Below are positions 11,055 through 20,325 of a DNA stretch of 64,000 nucleotides, piece by piece. The first letter of the stretch is position 1, and the number at the start of each line of letters is the position of its first letter. The position numbers and the translations under genes were made by a program. The notes under the pieces are model-generated. The model was not told the origin of the DNA, did not search any database, and saw only the letters and a list, made by a program, of their open reading frames with translations. Source of the stretch: RI-153 sp041391225 (GTDB lineage: Bacteria; Chloroflexota; Anaerolineae; Caldilineales; Caldilineaceae); NCBI GenBank assembly GCA_041391225.1, contig JAWKOL010000007.1:62001-126000 (forward strand), read 5' to 3'.

Positions 11055-11837
11055 TTACGTTTTGACCGGTTGAATGGCCCAGGCCACCACGTCGAGGCGG
11101 CGGGCAAAATGGAGCAGTGGGGGAATGTCGGGCAAGGTTAACCCGGCGGCGGTTGCCAGTGTATTCACCGAGATGTCGGCCTCGGCTGTCTGGATCGGCC
11201 ACGGCTGGTGATGGATTTCGCCACGGTAGATCCGTCCGCGGCGGTCGACGCTGTAGAGCGCGTAGCGTTCGATCAGCCAGTGCTCGAAGCTGCCCGGCAT
11301 CACCTGGCGCGTCTCGCTCACAGGGCGGTAGCTGCCCACGAAATGAGCGGACGCGGCGCGACCATGCGTGCGCACACTGCGATAGGACACAGTCTGATCA
11401 GCCGCCCGCGTGGACATGTCCATGCGGGCGCGGAAGTAAGGCAAGTGAAAGAAAGCGCGGGCCAGCGCCACGGCCACCGGATTGCCCGCGTCCAGGCTGA
11501 AGAAAAAGACGCCGGGGTGGTCGCCCACACGCACGTAGGTTCGCACATTCAGTTCGGGAAAGTGCGACAGCCACGGGACGGACGTGACGTAGCGGGGGCG
11601 CACGTGGCTCATGCGGAAGGGGACCACCGCCAGCCACGCTTCGCCCTCGTAGGTGTCCAACGTCAACCCGGGCGGCAACTTGGCCGCGATCTGCGCCGCC
11701 GAAATCGGCCAATGGGCAAAGAGCAGATCATGCCAGCGCTGCGCCATCGCCCACGGCGTCTGCGACAGCGGCCACGGTCTGTGCGTGGTCACAGCGAAGG
11801 GATCGTATGTTTTCGGCTGTGTGCTGTCGATGGTCAT
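11055..11837 (-). CDS. DUF2071 (YqjF-like) protein
   Basis: 260 aa. The family signature is seen in FAHWPISAAQIAAKLPPGL, the WLAVVPFRMSHVRPR strand pair and ELNVRTYVR, followed by GVFFFSLDAGN. The DUF2071/YqjF fold is related to acetoacetate decarboxylase, but no enzymatic activity is established. It is the first gene of a tight operon with uvsE and the 9225-9974 gene. It begins 22 bp from the end of the DUF2207 gene on the same strand. Confidence 0.85.
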   Translation of the reverse strand: MTIDSTQPKTYDPFAVTTHRPWPLSQTPWAMAQRWHDLLFAHWPISAAQIAAKLPPGLTLDTYEGEAWLAVVPFRMSHVRPRYVTSVPWLSHFPELNVRTYVRVGDHPGVFFFSLDAGNPVAVALARAFFHLPYFRARMDMSTRAADQTVSYRSVRTHGRAASAHFVGSYRPVSETRQVMPGSFEHWLIERYALYSVDRRGRIYRGEIHHQPWPIQTAEADISVNTLATAAGLTLPDIPPLLHFARRLDVVAWAIQPVKT

Positions 11838-11858
11838 GGGATCACAACCTCCGAAATT

Positions 11859-14658
11859 CTAGCGGAAGCCGCGCCGTCCGCCGCCGCCGCTGCGCCGTGA
11901 GCTGCTGGATCGGCTGCTACTGAACGAAGACCGGCGGCTCGATGATCGGCTTGATCCCCAACTCGAAGACGAACTGCTGCGTCCGCCGCGATGGCTGCTG
12001 CTGCCCCCACCGGAAGACGACGCTTTCAGGATCTCGCCCAACACGTCGAAGGTGGAGGCTGTCCCCTTTTGGATGTTGCCGAAAGGGGTGGCGGCTGCGC
12101 CCGCGCCTGCCGCTGTGGCGAGGACGGCGCCCAGGTTTTTGCTGCTGCGACTCAGGCGAGATCCCAGGCTTTCGCTGGCGCGGTTGAGCGACTGGCCAAT
12201 CGACTTACTGTCGGGAACGGTCAGCTTGGGCCGTTGGGCCAACGGCGGCAAGGCGACAGGCGCGCCTGTCTGCGCGGGCGCCGGTCCTTGTGCGGTGGGG
12301 CGGGCGCGACGGCGCATGGTGGGACCGTACGACCAGGTGGGGATGCTCGTCCCCATTTCGGCCGCACTTTCCAGGACGATCTCCTCCTGATCGAAGGCGA
12401 CGGCATAGGCGAAGTAGCGGTCGAGGATCTTTTGCGCGTCGGCCACCGTAGCGTACTGCTTGAGGTTGCCCAAGTAGCGCTTGAAGGCGCGCCAGCGTTG
12501 CGCCTCTTCCACACCGGTGTCGGTGCGCCGCGGCATGTGACGGCTGAGCCACATCAGGCCGCCGCCCAGGGCGATGAAAGCAAACGCCGGTCCTAGCGCC
12601 AGCCAGCCCAGGCGCGGCGCATAGCCCACAGCCAGGAAGAGCGCCAGGATCACGGCCAGGATCACGCCCCACTGCCCCCACACCAGCCAGCGGTGTCGGG
12701 ATTCGCCCGGCATGTCGTCGAAGTAGATCTTCACGCCCTCGCCCATCTTGGCGTAGGTGGCAGGCAGCGCTTTGACGAACGTCGGCTCGATCTTGGCGTA
12801 GGCCACGTCTTGATCAGTCGGCAGCACTGGATCGAGGACACTGAGCAGGTGACGCAGGTGATCAGGCAGCGAATCGGCAGCGCGGACGGGCGCGGCCACC
12901 TTGCGCACGCTCATGCCGCCTTCCAGGTCGATTTCCACGAAGCCGAGAGACGCCAGGTGGAAGAGACCGGCCAACGCGCCCTTGGTGCTCGGTTCCTCGT
13001 CGAGCAGATAGGCTACGAGGCCCGGCGCCAGGTCAGACGGCGGCTCAGCCAGGTAGTCGGCCACTTCGGGCAGCGGTTTGTCGCGACCCCACGTGTACCA
13101 GATCAGGTAGAGGCCGGCGCCGCCGAAGACAAGCAGCAGCGCGGTCATCGTGCCAAAAGCCAATTGCAGGCGCGCCCGGGCCTGCTGGGCGTCGGCTGCC
13201 AGCGCCAGGACACGTTCAACGTCGGCCTGCCACTGCGACATGGTGGCGTTGGTGGCGTCGGCGGGCATTTCGATGGATACGCCGCGCTGCTGTCCGGGTT
13301 CCACAGCGCCATCCCATGCGAAGCGCAACGCCGTCGTCGGTCACCTCGGCGGGGCCTTCCACGACGTCGATCTGGTTGGCGCGCACGCCCGGCGGGGGGT
13401 AGATGTAGAGCGTCGCCGTCTCCACGGCGGCGTCGCGGTCGGGGTAGATGGCTGTCCAGAGCAGGCGCTGTGTGTTGTCGTAGAGTTGGATGGCGCCGAG
13501 CACACGGTAGCGCAGGACGAAGATCCCTTGTTCACCGCGCACCAGCGGCGGATAGGACCAGGTGATCGAGACGTCGCCGGCGGCGCGGTCGTTGATCACC
13601 AGTTCGTAGTTGGCGTCGTAGCGCGCCCAGTTGGCGGCGCGCTCGTCTTCGCTGATGCGTACGCAGTATTCGCAGTTCGAGCGCGCCTCTTGGAACGGCA
13701 CATCGCCTTCGTAGACCTGCACCTGGTGGACGCTGTCGAGGAAACGCGTGGGGATGGTGCGGTTGCTTTCGTAAAGCGCACCCGCTTCGACGCCCACGAC
13801 GTGGATCTCTTCCACCAGCAGCGAACCGTCTTCCTGGATGCGGATCGTCGTTTCCAGAGCGGGCAGGGAAACTTCGAGGTTGGCGGTGTCTTCGATCACC
13901 TGCCAGCGGCTCGGTTCAGCGGCCACAATGCCATGCGGGAACCCAACCTGCACCTGGAAGGCTTGTCCGTCGGGCAGCGGCGTAGCGGCCTCGAAGACGA
14001 CCTGATCGGCGGTGGTTGGCTCTGTCAGTGGGTTTGTCACGCCGGCGAGCGCGTAGCGCGTGTCGAACTCGGGGCCGTAGGCCGTCGTGGGCAGATCTGC
14101 CACATCGAGGGCCTCGGGCAGCGTCACCGTGACAGTGGATGATTCCACCGGCACGCCGCCGCGGTCACCGGGGACGGCGCGCCACTCCAGAATGTCGCCG
14201 TCGTTGTAGATCCACAGCCCGCCGATCACCGTGTATTCCACGATGAAAGTGCGGGTTTCACCGGCGGCGGTGGGGCTGTACGCCCAATCCACGTAGATGG
14301 CTTTGCCCTCGCGCTCGGTGACGAAGGTGTATGGCAGCAGCGGATCGTTGTCGGCGCGCGTGGCGTTGACGTAGACCACCTCACGCCCGGCCAGCATCTC
14401 ATAGACCTGCACCTCGCCGATGGACTCGGTCATGTCGGTGGGGATTTCGGCGAACGCGGTCTCGAATTCCTCGTTGAAAAGGACTTCTTGGATCTCGCGC
14501 ACAACAAATGAGCCGTCGGCCTGAATGTGGATATCGACATCGTACCGTTGGTAGACGACGGGCGCATCTTGCGCCAAGACGCTGCCTGTCGCCAAAATCA
14601 TGCCGACAGCGCAGATCAGCAGTAGTAGCGCGATTCGGCGAAGTCGCAATTGGTTCAT
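11859..14658 (-). CDS. DUF2207 membrane protein, interrupted by one frameshift
   Basis: The two halves overlap at 13216-13328 and belong to one gene of about 930 codons. The N-terminal half has a signal peptide (RRIALLLLICAVGM, cleavage near SVLAQ) and two DUF2207 beta-domains. The C-terminal half has a membrane helix (TALLLVFGGAGLYLIWY), a cytoplasmic winged-helix-like region, a second hydrophobic pair near VILAVILALFLAVGY and a Ser/Arg/Gly-rich tail. The frame changes near 13325, where one base too many (or two too few) separates DDGVA from RFAWDGAVEP. Start ATG 14656-14658 is chosen because AAGGAG lies 10 nt upstream; ATG 14665-14667 is too close to it. Function unknown, surface-associated. 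Confidence 0.82.
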
Positions 14659-14705
14659 GCCGTGCATACTCCTTTGATCGATGGTTCGGGTGTTGTTGGT
14701 TGAAT

Positions 14706-16463
14706 CTATGGTTTTTCCACCGAGATCGTCCAGGGTCCGTCCGCGGTGACATTGATAAAGTAGGTGCCATTGCTCGGGATATTCACTATTTTGTCTACAT
14801 TGGCGGCGCCGTTCCCGCTCGCTAGCAGATCGATGTTGCGCCCGGTGCTGCTGAGCAGTTGCAGGCTGTAGGCGCCCGAACCGGCAAGATTAGCGCGGAA
14901 GCGGATCGGCCCGGCGGAGAGCACAAACGGATCGGTGAAGGTCTGCCCTTCTCCCTGGAAGCGGAAAAGTTGGTTGGCCGATGCCGCCATCGTGGGCGCA
15001 GGCGGCGGGATCTGCTTGCCGCTGTCGTCGAAGAAACGGTTGTCTTTGAAGGTGATGCCGGTACATTGCACGCTCTGACCGATGGTGTACGTCCACACCG
15101 GCGATACCGGCGTCAACGGGCCGAATCCGGTGATGGCGTCCTGGCCTGCGCCGGTGATGCCGCTCTCAGGGCACGGCACGACGTAGATCCGCACGGTGAC
15201 GCCAGGCTTGCCGGGCAGGTTGCCAAACGGAGCGAATCCCCATTTAGCGTTGACGTCGCCGTCGCAGCCGGTGCATTTGGTCTGGCGCGGGCCGTCGTAG
15301 GCGATGTGGACACAGGCGCCGCTCATCGGCGTGTTGTCGCCGTTTAGCACCTGCCCCTCGAAGTAGGTGATGGCCGCGTTTGGTTCACAGGTCCCGGTGC
15401 TTGCCAGCAGAAACGGGAAATAGGGCGTCGGCGCGGGTGTGGGCGGCGCAGGCGTCGGCGTGGGTGGCGTGGTGGGCAGCGGCACAGGCGTGGGCAGGAG
15501 CACCTGGGCGGCGGCGATGCCGACGGCGACGGCGTCCACCAACGGCGTAGACCCAGCCGATCTGCCCCGGTAGTCGATCTGCACCACGTCCGTGCGCCGT
15601 CCGGCACGGTGACGGCGTAGACGTCGTCCTTGTGCGCGCCGCCGAGATGGTGTACGCGGTCCCGGCCCGCTGCGCACGTTCATGGCATCTTTCCGCACTT
15701 GCGGGTGCGGTGTAGGCGTAATGGTGGCGAGCGCTGTCGGCGTGACGGTGGCGAAGGCGGCGGTGTCGGTCATGCCGTAGCGGAAGACCTGCACCGGCGT
15801 GTCACCGGCGAGCAGTGAAAGTCGAAAGGTCAGTCCGCGGTATTCGGCGGCTTCGGTGAAGCGATGCCGTGTGCAGTCGACGCCGCTGGCGGGCAGTTCG
15901 TAGTATTGGCGTTCGGCCAGACCGCGCAGATCCTTGAGCGGCAGCGCCGTATCGCTCGAAGACGAATTGCCGTCGAGGATCACCAGTTCGGCGTGCAACT
16001 GATCGAGCAGCGCCAGGTTGTCGGCGTCGGCGCCGTCGAGCCGAAACGAGAATAGGCGCAGCCCAGGCCGGTCCGGCGCAGTGTAAAGCGATCGCCAGCG
16101 CGGGCTGTCCGCGGTTTCGGCCAGGGTCACGTTCACGGCCGCGGTGGCTGCGGCGTCGGCGTGGCGAGCGGCGATGGCGTCAACGGCTGGGAGGCTGTCA
16201 ACGAGAGCGCATCTCGATTCTGCGAAGACGGCGTCAGCACCAATGCCTCTTGAGGTGGTCCTCCACCGTTCAGCCGCGTTCACCCAGCCAGACACAGTGG
16301 CGCGCCACCCAGGCAGGATCGCCACGAGCACAATCAGCAACACGATCACGAACACAATACCGGCCAGCACGAAACGTAGCCAGGGTCGCTGCGCCTGTTC
16401 GGGCTGAAGTGCGTAAGCGCCCATTTCTTGCGGGTTGATGCCGGTCGGATCGGTTGGTGACAT
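14706..16463 (-). CDS. Membrane-anchored surface protein with SH3b domain scrambled by indels
   Basis: 585 aa as read. The N-terminal cytoplasmic stretch precedes one membrane helix (about 30-52, FVLAGIVFVIVLLIVLVAI). Extracellular parts follow: a globular region, an SH3b segment starting KDAMNVRSGPG, a Pro/Thr linker (TTPPTPTPAPPTP) and a Cys-containing Ig-like segment beginning TCEPNAAITYFEGQV. A C-terminal beta-sandwich ends FINVTADGPWTISVEKP. Between 15540 and 15690 the SH3b frame is lost and regained: TAYTISAA, KDDVYAVTVPDGA and GQIGWVYA each read in other frames, so at least three compensating indels are present. Start upstream of the DUF2207 gene suggests a shared transcript. Confidence 0.75.
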   Translation of the reverse strand: MSPTDPTGINPQEMGAYALQPEQAQRPWLRFVLAGIVFVIVLLIVLVAILPGWRATVSGWVNAAERWRTTSRGIGADAVFAESRCALVDSLPAVDAIAARHADAAATAAVNVTLAETADSPRWRSLYTAPDRPGLRLFSFRLDGADADNLALLDQLHAELVILDGNSSSSDTALPLKDLRGLAERQYYELPASGVDCTRHRFTEAAEYRGLTFRLSLLAGDTPVQVFRYGMTDTAAFATVTPTALATITPTPHPQVRKDAMNVRSGPGPRTPSRRRAQGRRLRRHRAGRRTDVVQIDYRGRSAGSTPLVDAVAVGIAAAQVLLPTPVPLPTTPPTPTPAPPTPAPTPYFPFLLASTGTCEPNAAITYFEGQVLNGDNTPMSGACVHIAYDGPRQTKCTGCDGDVNAKWGFAPFGNLPGKPGVTVRIYVVPCPESGITGAGQDAITGFGPLTPVSPVWTYTIGQSVQCTGITFKDNRFFDDSGKQIPPPAPTMAASANQLFRFQGEGQTFTDPFVLSAGPIRFRANLAGSGAYSLQLLSSTGRNIDLLASGNGAANVDKIVNIPSNGTYFINVTADGPWTISVEKP

Positions 16464-16771
16464 AGAGGTGACGGCTGGCGGCAGCGAACTGGATCAGTGA
16501 GACAGTCACGTTGTTCAAGGAAGGCCCTGTGTTGCGCGGGGATATTGTATCACGAATGCGCTGTGTGACGATATGCGCGGATCAATTCTGCTTAGGAGAA
16601 ACCAGTGAAATAATGAACCACGAAGCCACACGAAGAGACACGAAGGCAGAAAAGAACAAGCAGAAAGCTCTGCCGCTCTGTTGTCTTGCGAATCCTGAAA
16701 TCCGTGTCCCTCTTTCTCCTCTTCGTGGTGCTTCGTGTGCCTTCGTGGATCAATAAAATTCTGAAATCTCC
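16464..16771. other. Intergenic region with a hairpin repeat
   Basis: No gene is seen. The right half is the palindromic repeat described at 16618-16748. The left part contains TTAGGAGAAACCAG (about 16591-16604), which also occurs near 315-328 before the 349 gene. Confidence 0.5.
16618..16748. repeat. Intergenic hairpin repeat, CACGAAG arms
   Basis: The left arm (16618-16646) is built of CACGAAG-like units and the right arm (16721-16748) of CTTCGTG units, so it can fold as a long imperfect hairpin. The middle carries GAATCCTGAAATCCGTGTCC, shared with the 8076-8179 element, which suggests the two are composites of common building blocks. Confidence 0.7.
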
Positions 16772-17458
16772 TTATTTCCTGTCGTTGTGCAGGTCTTGAG
16801 ATTCTTCGGCGACGAAGTTGCGCCAGAATCCGTCATCGAGGATCGATTGCCCCAACAGCCGCTCTAGCTTTGGATCTGCGGCGTTTAGCTTGCGGCGGTC
16901 GCGCAGGGCCGTAGCCAAACCTTCGGCCCAATACCAATGCGGATCGTTGATCCCGGCGTCCGAGAGTCCGTAGCCCAAGGGGAAAAGTGTGGCAATGTGG
17001 CCGCCGACCCGCTGCCAGCGCGGCGTGCGCCCGCCACCATCCGAAAGCCATGCGCCTGTTGGATCGGCGTCGCAGCCGAGCAGGTGATCCAGCGGTTGGA
17101 GGGTGAGTTTGAGCGCGTGATCGGGCTGCGCAAGGATGCGATGCAGTGGCACCAACGCGGTGGCGGCAAGTGCTCGGTCACCTGAAGCGCGGAGACTGGC
17201 ACTGTAGCCTTCGTCTTCGGCTGTGAGCAGGATGTGCCCGCGTGGTTGGCGCGCCCACCAGTGCAGTGCGTCTTCGGGGATACCGTGCAGTGCTGCAACC
17301 AGCCTCAGCGCCGCCGACCATGCCGAAGAAAGACGGCGGCGCACATTGGCGTCGCTTTGCGTCAAGGCGCGTGGAGCAACGTGGATCTTGTGTTGGAGCA
17401 GGTCGCGCTGCCCTGGGGTCAACGCGGCGGGCGTGGGATGAGAGCGATCATCGAGCAT
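16772..17458 (-). CDS. Hypothetical protein
   Basis: 228 aa from ATG 17456-17458 (MLDDRSHPTPAALTPGQRD). An earlier in-frame start at 17602 would cross the PspC promoter region. It is soluble and rich in Trp, His and Leu, with no signal peptide or motif I recognise. It contains GHILLTAEDEGYSASLRASG and WYWAEGLATALRDRRKL. It is transcribed divergently from the PspC gene with about 137 bp between starts, so the two may share regulation. Confidence 0.6.
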   Translation of the reverse strand: MLDDRSHPTPAALTPGQRDLLQHKIHVAPRALTQSDANVRRRLSSAWSAALRLVAALHGIPEDALHWWARQPRGHILLTAEDEGYSASLRASGDRALAATALVPLHRILAQPDHALKLTLQPLDHLLGCDADPTGAWLSDGGGRTPRWQRVGGHIATLFPLGYGLSDAGINDPHWYWAEGLATALRDRRKLNAADPKLERLLGQSILDDGFWRNFVAEESQDLHNDRK

Positions 17459-17594
17459 TGGCAACGCCGGTCTCGTTTTGCATGAATTCGTTGAAACTTT
17501 CGGAAATTGGCTGCGTATTGTCCTGTGAGCGAAAGCGTACGCAACAATGTGAAGGGTATCGATCACACTTTTGAGTGTACAGTGAGGTCTGTAA

Positions 17595-18617
17595 ATGAGC
17601 AATGCACAGCAATCAGTTCAGGAGCAACCGGTTCAGGCCGATCCGTCGGCGCAGACCGTCATCGAGATTGGACAACAGGAAGAGACCCCGCAAGGTGTCG
17701 GCCTGCCGCAAGTAGACGAGGGATCCGTGCAAGAAGCGATCAGCGAGGAGACAAAGATGAAAGAGGAATCTGTTCCGGTGCAGCAAGCACAAGTTGAGCA
17801 GCCTGAAGAGAATGCGGCACAGCCGACGGTACGTGCGCCGCTCTATCGTCACCCCACCCACCAGATTGTCGGCGGCGTGTGTGGCGGTTTGGCCGAGTAC
17901 CTGAACCTCGATCCCGTGCTGGTGCGCCTGCTTTGGATCGTGATGACGATTCCTACGGCGGGGGCGGGCATTCTGGCCTACATCGTGCTGTGGCTGCTGC
18001 TTCCGGTTGGCACCGCACACGGTGGTCAACGCGAACCGGCTGCGATCAACATCAACGAGAGCAGCTTGCGCCGCGCAGGCAGTGTGCTGGTGATCTTCGG
18101 TGGCCTGTGGTTCCTGGCCAACGTGGGCATCCTGCCCTGGATCTGGAACGCGTTCTGGTCTGTGGCGTCGATTGTCTTCTGGCCGGCTTTGCTTGTCGGC
18201 GCAGGCATGTTGCTCCTGAAGAATCAGAAGGAGTGGCGGGTTAGCTTCCAGGATTGGCGCAGCCGGGCGCGGGTGTCGATGCCCAAGATGTCCAGCAACC
18301 TGCACGTGGACCGTTCCACGATCAAGAGTGGCCTCAGCAACGCCCGTCAACGCATTCCGCTGAAGCGAAGCCGCACCGACCGGCTGTGGCTGGGTGTCTC
18401 CGGCGGCATGGCCGAAAGCCTGCGCCTCGACGCCAACTTGATCCGGCTCTTCTGGATTCTCTTCTCTCTGGGGACGATGGGCTTCGGCGTGCTGCTCTAC
18501 GCTGTCCTCGGAGCGCTGTTGCCGGTGCGTGAGTCCAGCATGAGCGCCCTCAACTACGACGGCGACATCGACGCCGAACCGCAGCAGGTGCAGATCATCG
18601 ACGCCGGTGCCAAGTAG
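17595..18617 (+). CDS. Membrane protein with two PspC domains
   Basis: 340 aa. The N-terminal ~80 residues are Gln/Glu-rich and disordered. PspC domain 1 spans about 83-140 (HQIVGGVCGGLAEYLNLDP, then two helices). Two more helices occupy about 162-208, a basic cytoplasmic stretch follows, and PspC domain 2 lies at about 259-311 (DRLWLGVSGGMAESLRLD). PspC proteins act in envelope-stress signalling or as membrane partners of such systems. The double-PspC layout with central helices is uncommon. GAGG lies 8 nt before the ATG. Confidence 0.88.
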   Translation: MSNAQQSVQEQPVQADPSAQTVIEIGQQEETPQGVGLPQVDEGSVQEAISEETKMKEESVPVQQAQVEQPEENAAQPTVRAPLYRHPTHQIVGGVCGGLAEYLNLDPVLVRLLWIVMTIPTAGAGILAYIVLWLLLPVGTAHGGQREPAAININESSLRRAGSVLVIFGGLWFLANVGILPWIWNAFWSVASIVFWPALLVGAGMLLLKNQKEWRVSFQDWRSRARVSMPKMSSNLHVDRSTIKSGLSNARQRIPLKRSRTDRLWLGVSGGMAESLRLDANLIRLFWILFSLGTMGFGVLLYAVLGALLPVRESSMSALNYDGDIDAEPQQVQIIDAGAK

Positions 18618-18974
18618 GGATGTAGATAGAACGCGGATTGAGCGGATCGGGCGGATCAGAGCGGATTTCGAGTGTGAGATCTGCGCTGATCCGCCCGATC
18701 CGCGTTCTTTGCCGTTGCGCTCCTGGGCGACCGTTGCGTTTATGCTTGGTCATCGGACGCGGTGGTATCGTTCACAGTCTTCGGAACTCAGACGGCGTCA
18801 GGTCCAGCGTCGGTTGAGCTTGTCGAAACCAGCGGGTCTACAGATAGGACTCCAGCGAAAATGAACGACATCCCGGGCGTGGGTGTGGCTTGCCAGCACA
18901 GCAGACCTACGCGACAATGCACGTAGCGAGGTTGATTGTCATTTGTTTGTTGGACCAAACAGCGAGGAACGGTT
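18618..18974. other. Intergenic region with hairpin repeat
   Basis: Holds the GCGGAT hairpin (18628-18708). It also contains GGTTGAGCTTGTCGAAACC (about 18812-18830), a short motif that I know to recur as an intergenic repeat in many bacterial genomes. No gene is seen. Confidence 0.5.
18628..18708. repeat. GCGGAT-periodic hairpin repeat, copy 1
   Basis: The left arm starts AGAACGCGGATTGAGCGGAT and the right arm ends GATCCGCCCGATCCGCGTTCT, so the ends are inverted repeats. The arms consist of 8-base steps containing GCGGAT. Two further copies lie at 41879-41978 and 44268-44363. Confidence 0.85.
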
Positions 18975-19208
18975 ATGGGCAAGAGCGTGAATCTGCTACT
19001 GGGGAGTGTGCTAGGCATCGCCGTAGGGTTGGCCGTGGGCTACGTGCTGGCGCCGGCGCGCGACACGAGTTTTGAGGCTGGCTACCAATCTCGACTCGAC
19101 AAGGCGCTTGCTGAAGGACGCAAAGCGGCGGCACAGCGTGAAGCGGAGTTGCGCGCCGAGTACGAGCGGGCCAAACGCCAGCGCAGACCTGGGCAGAGCG
19201 GCGCCTGA
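18975..19208 (+). CDS. Small YtxH-like membrane protein
   Basis: 77 aa from ATG 18975, with GAGGA about 6 nt upstream. One membrane helix with small residues (LLLGSVLGIAVGLAVGYVLAP) is followed by a charged coiled-coil region (LDKALAEGRKAAAQREAELRAE). This matches YtxH-type general-stress membrane proteins. The upstream ATG at 18936 is less likely because it has no Shine-Dalgarno sequence. The stop is 12 bp from the convergent mutM end. Confidence 0.75.
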   Translation: MGKSVNLLLGSVLGIAVGLAVGYVLAPARDTSFEAGYQSRLDKALAEGRKAAAQREAELRAEYERAKRQRRPGQSGA

Positions 19209-19220
19209 TCGACGATCCCG

Positions 19221-20048
19221 TCAACGTTGGCAGTGCGGGCAGAAGTGTGTGCTACGTTGCGCCAACACCACCCGTTCCACAGGCGCCCCGCACACAGTAC
19301 AGGGCAACCCCGTACGCCGGAACACTTGGTGCGACGCTTGCGCCGCGCCGGGTTCGCCGTCGGGCGGCGTGTAGTTTTGCGGTCCAGAGCCCAGTGAACT
19401 GCCCCGCAGCTCGATCCCCATCTGCAATACAGCGCGGACGCTCTGCCACAGCCGCTCGATCTCAGCGTCTTTGAGATCGCCCCCAGCCCGGCGCGGATCT
19501 ATGCCGGCGCGGAAGAGCGCCTCGTCGGCATAGATATTCCCCACCCCAGCCACAATCGACTGATCCAGCAGCAACGCCTTGACCGCGGCGACGCGGTTTT
19601 TCAACGCGCCGACAAGCAGCGCCGGGGTGAAGTCACTGCTTAGTGGCTCCGGCCCTAGTTTTGCCAGCACGCGATCCGGATTGTCCACCAGCCATACACG
19701 CCCGAACTTGCGCTGGTCGCGGTAGTGGAGTCGTTCGCCGCTATCGAGAGCGAGGACCAGGTGGGTGTGCTTGTCGCGTGGCTGTTCGGCGGCGTGGACA
19801 CGCAGTTCGCCGGTCATGCGCAGGTGAACGATGAGGGTTTCGCCGCTGTCCAGACCGAAGAGCATGTACTTGCCGCGGCGGTCGAAGTGCGCAAAGCAGC
19901 GGCCCTGGATCAGCGTGGTGAATGCCTCTACATCCTCGGGGACGGCGACGATACGCGGCCAATAAACATGGGCGCCGACGATGCACTTTCCGTGCAGCAG
20001 CGGCGCCAACCCGCGGATGTAGGTTTCAACTTCGGGCAGTTCCGGCAC
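19221..20048 (-). CDS. mutM: Formamidopyrimidine-DNA glycosylase
   Basis: 275 aa, bifunctional glycosylase/AP lyase removing 8-oxoguanine and FaPy. The start must be GTG 20046-20048, because the catalytic Pro has to become the N-terminus (PELPEVET); AAAGGAT lies 5 nt upstream. Catalytic Glu3, the beta-strand Lys in RRGKYMLFGL, the H2TH region (QSIVAGVGNIYADEALF) and a C-terminal zinc finger (CTVCG...CPHC) are all present. Two guanine-oxidation enzymes, this and the 52930 deaminase, occur in one window, but they are far apart. Confidence 0.97.
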   Translation of the reverse strand: MPELPEVETYIRGLAPLLHGKCIVGAHVYWPRIVAVPEDVEAFTTLIQGRCFAHFDRRGKYMLFGLDSGETLIVHLRMTGELRVHAAEQPRDKHTHLVLALDSGERLHYRDQRKFGRVWLVDNPDRVLAKLGPEPLSSDFTPALLVGALKNRVAAVKALLLDQSIVAGVGNIYADEALFRAGIDPRRAGGDLKDAEIERLWQSVRAVLQMGIELRGSSLGSGPQNYTPPDGEPGAAQASHQVFRRTGLPCTVCGAPVERVVLAQRSTHFCPHCQR

Positions 20049-20160
20049 GGCGGATCCTTTTCGATGTGATTTGCCAGTACGCGACAGCGGAAGTGACACG
20101 ATGTTTCGGCTGCCAATGAGTGACGAGTAACGAGTAGGGTTACGTTGACCTACTTATTAC

Positions 20161-20264
20161 TGACTCCCCCTGCGAAAAGTCCGACTTCTGTGTGATTTCC
20201 GGTTGCTCCCCTCCTGAGAGAAGTCGGACTTTTGCGCTTGAGCGACCTTTTTGCAGTAGAGTCA
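20161..20264. mobile_element. MITE-like element, copy 1
   Basis: 104 bp bounded by TGACTC...GAGTCA, with an internal inverted repeat AAAAGTCCGACTTCT/AGAAGTCGGACTTTT. It is flanked on both sides by TTAC, which looks like a 4-bp target duplication. A near-identical copy in the opposite orientation lies at 41774-41875. It appears inserted inside another palindrome (GAGTAACGAGTA on the left, TTACTCGTTACG on the right). No coding capacity. Confidence 0.8.
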
Positions 20265-20325
20265 TTACTCGTTACGCTACTTGTTCGATGAAGCGCAATT
20301 GTTGGTCGATCTCGGCCATCTTGTG

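Noticed and set aside
20161..20264. Rho-independent terminator for mutM or the anti-sigma gene
   Set aside because: The hairpin is not followed by a T run in either useful position, and an almost identical copy elsewhere fits a mobile element better.
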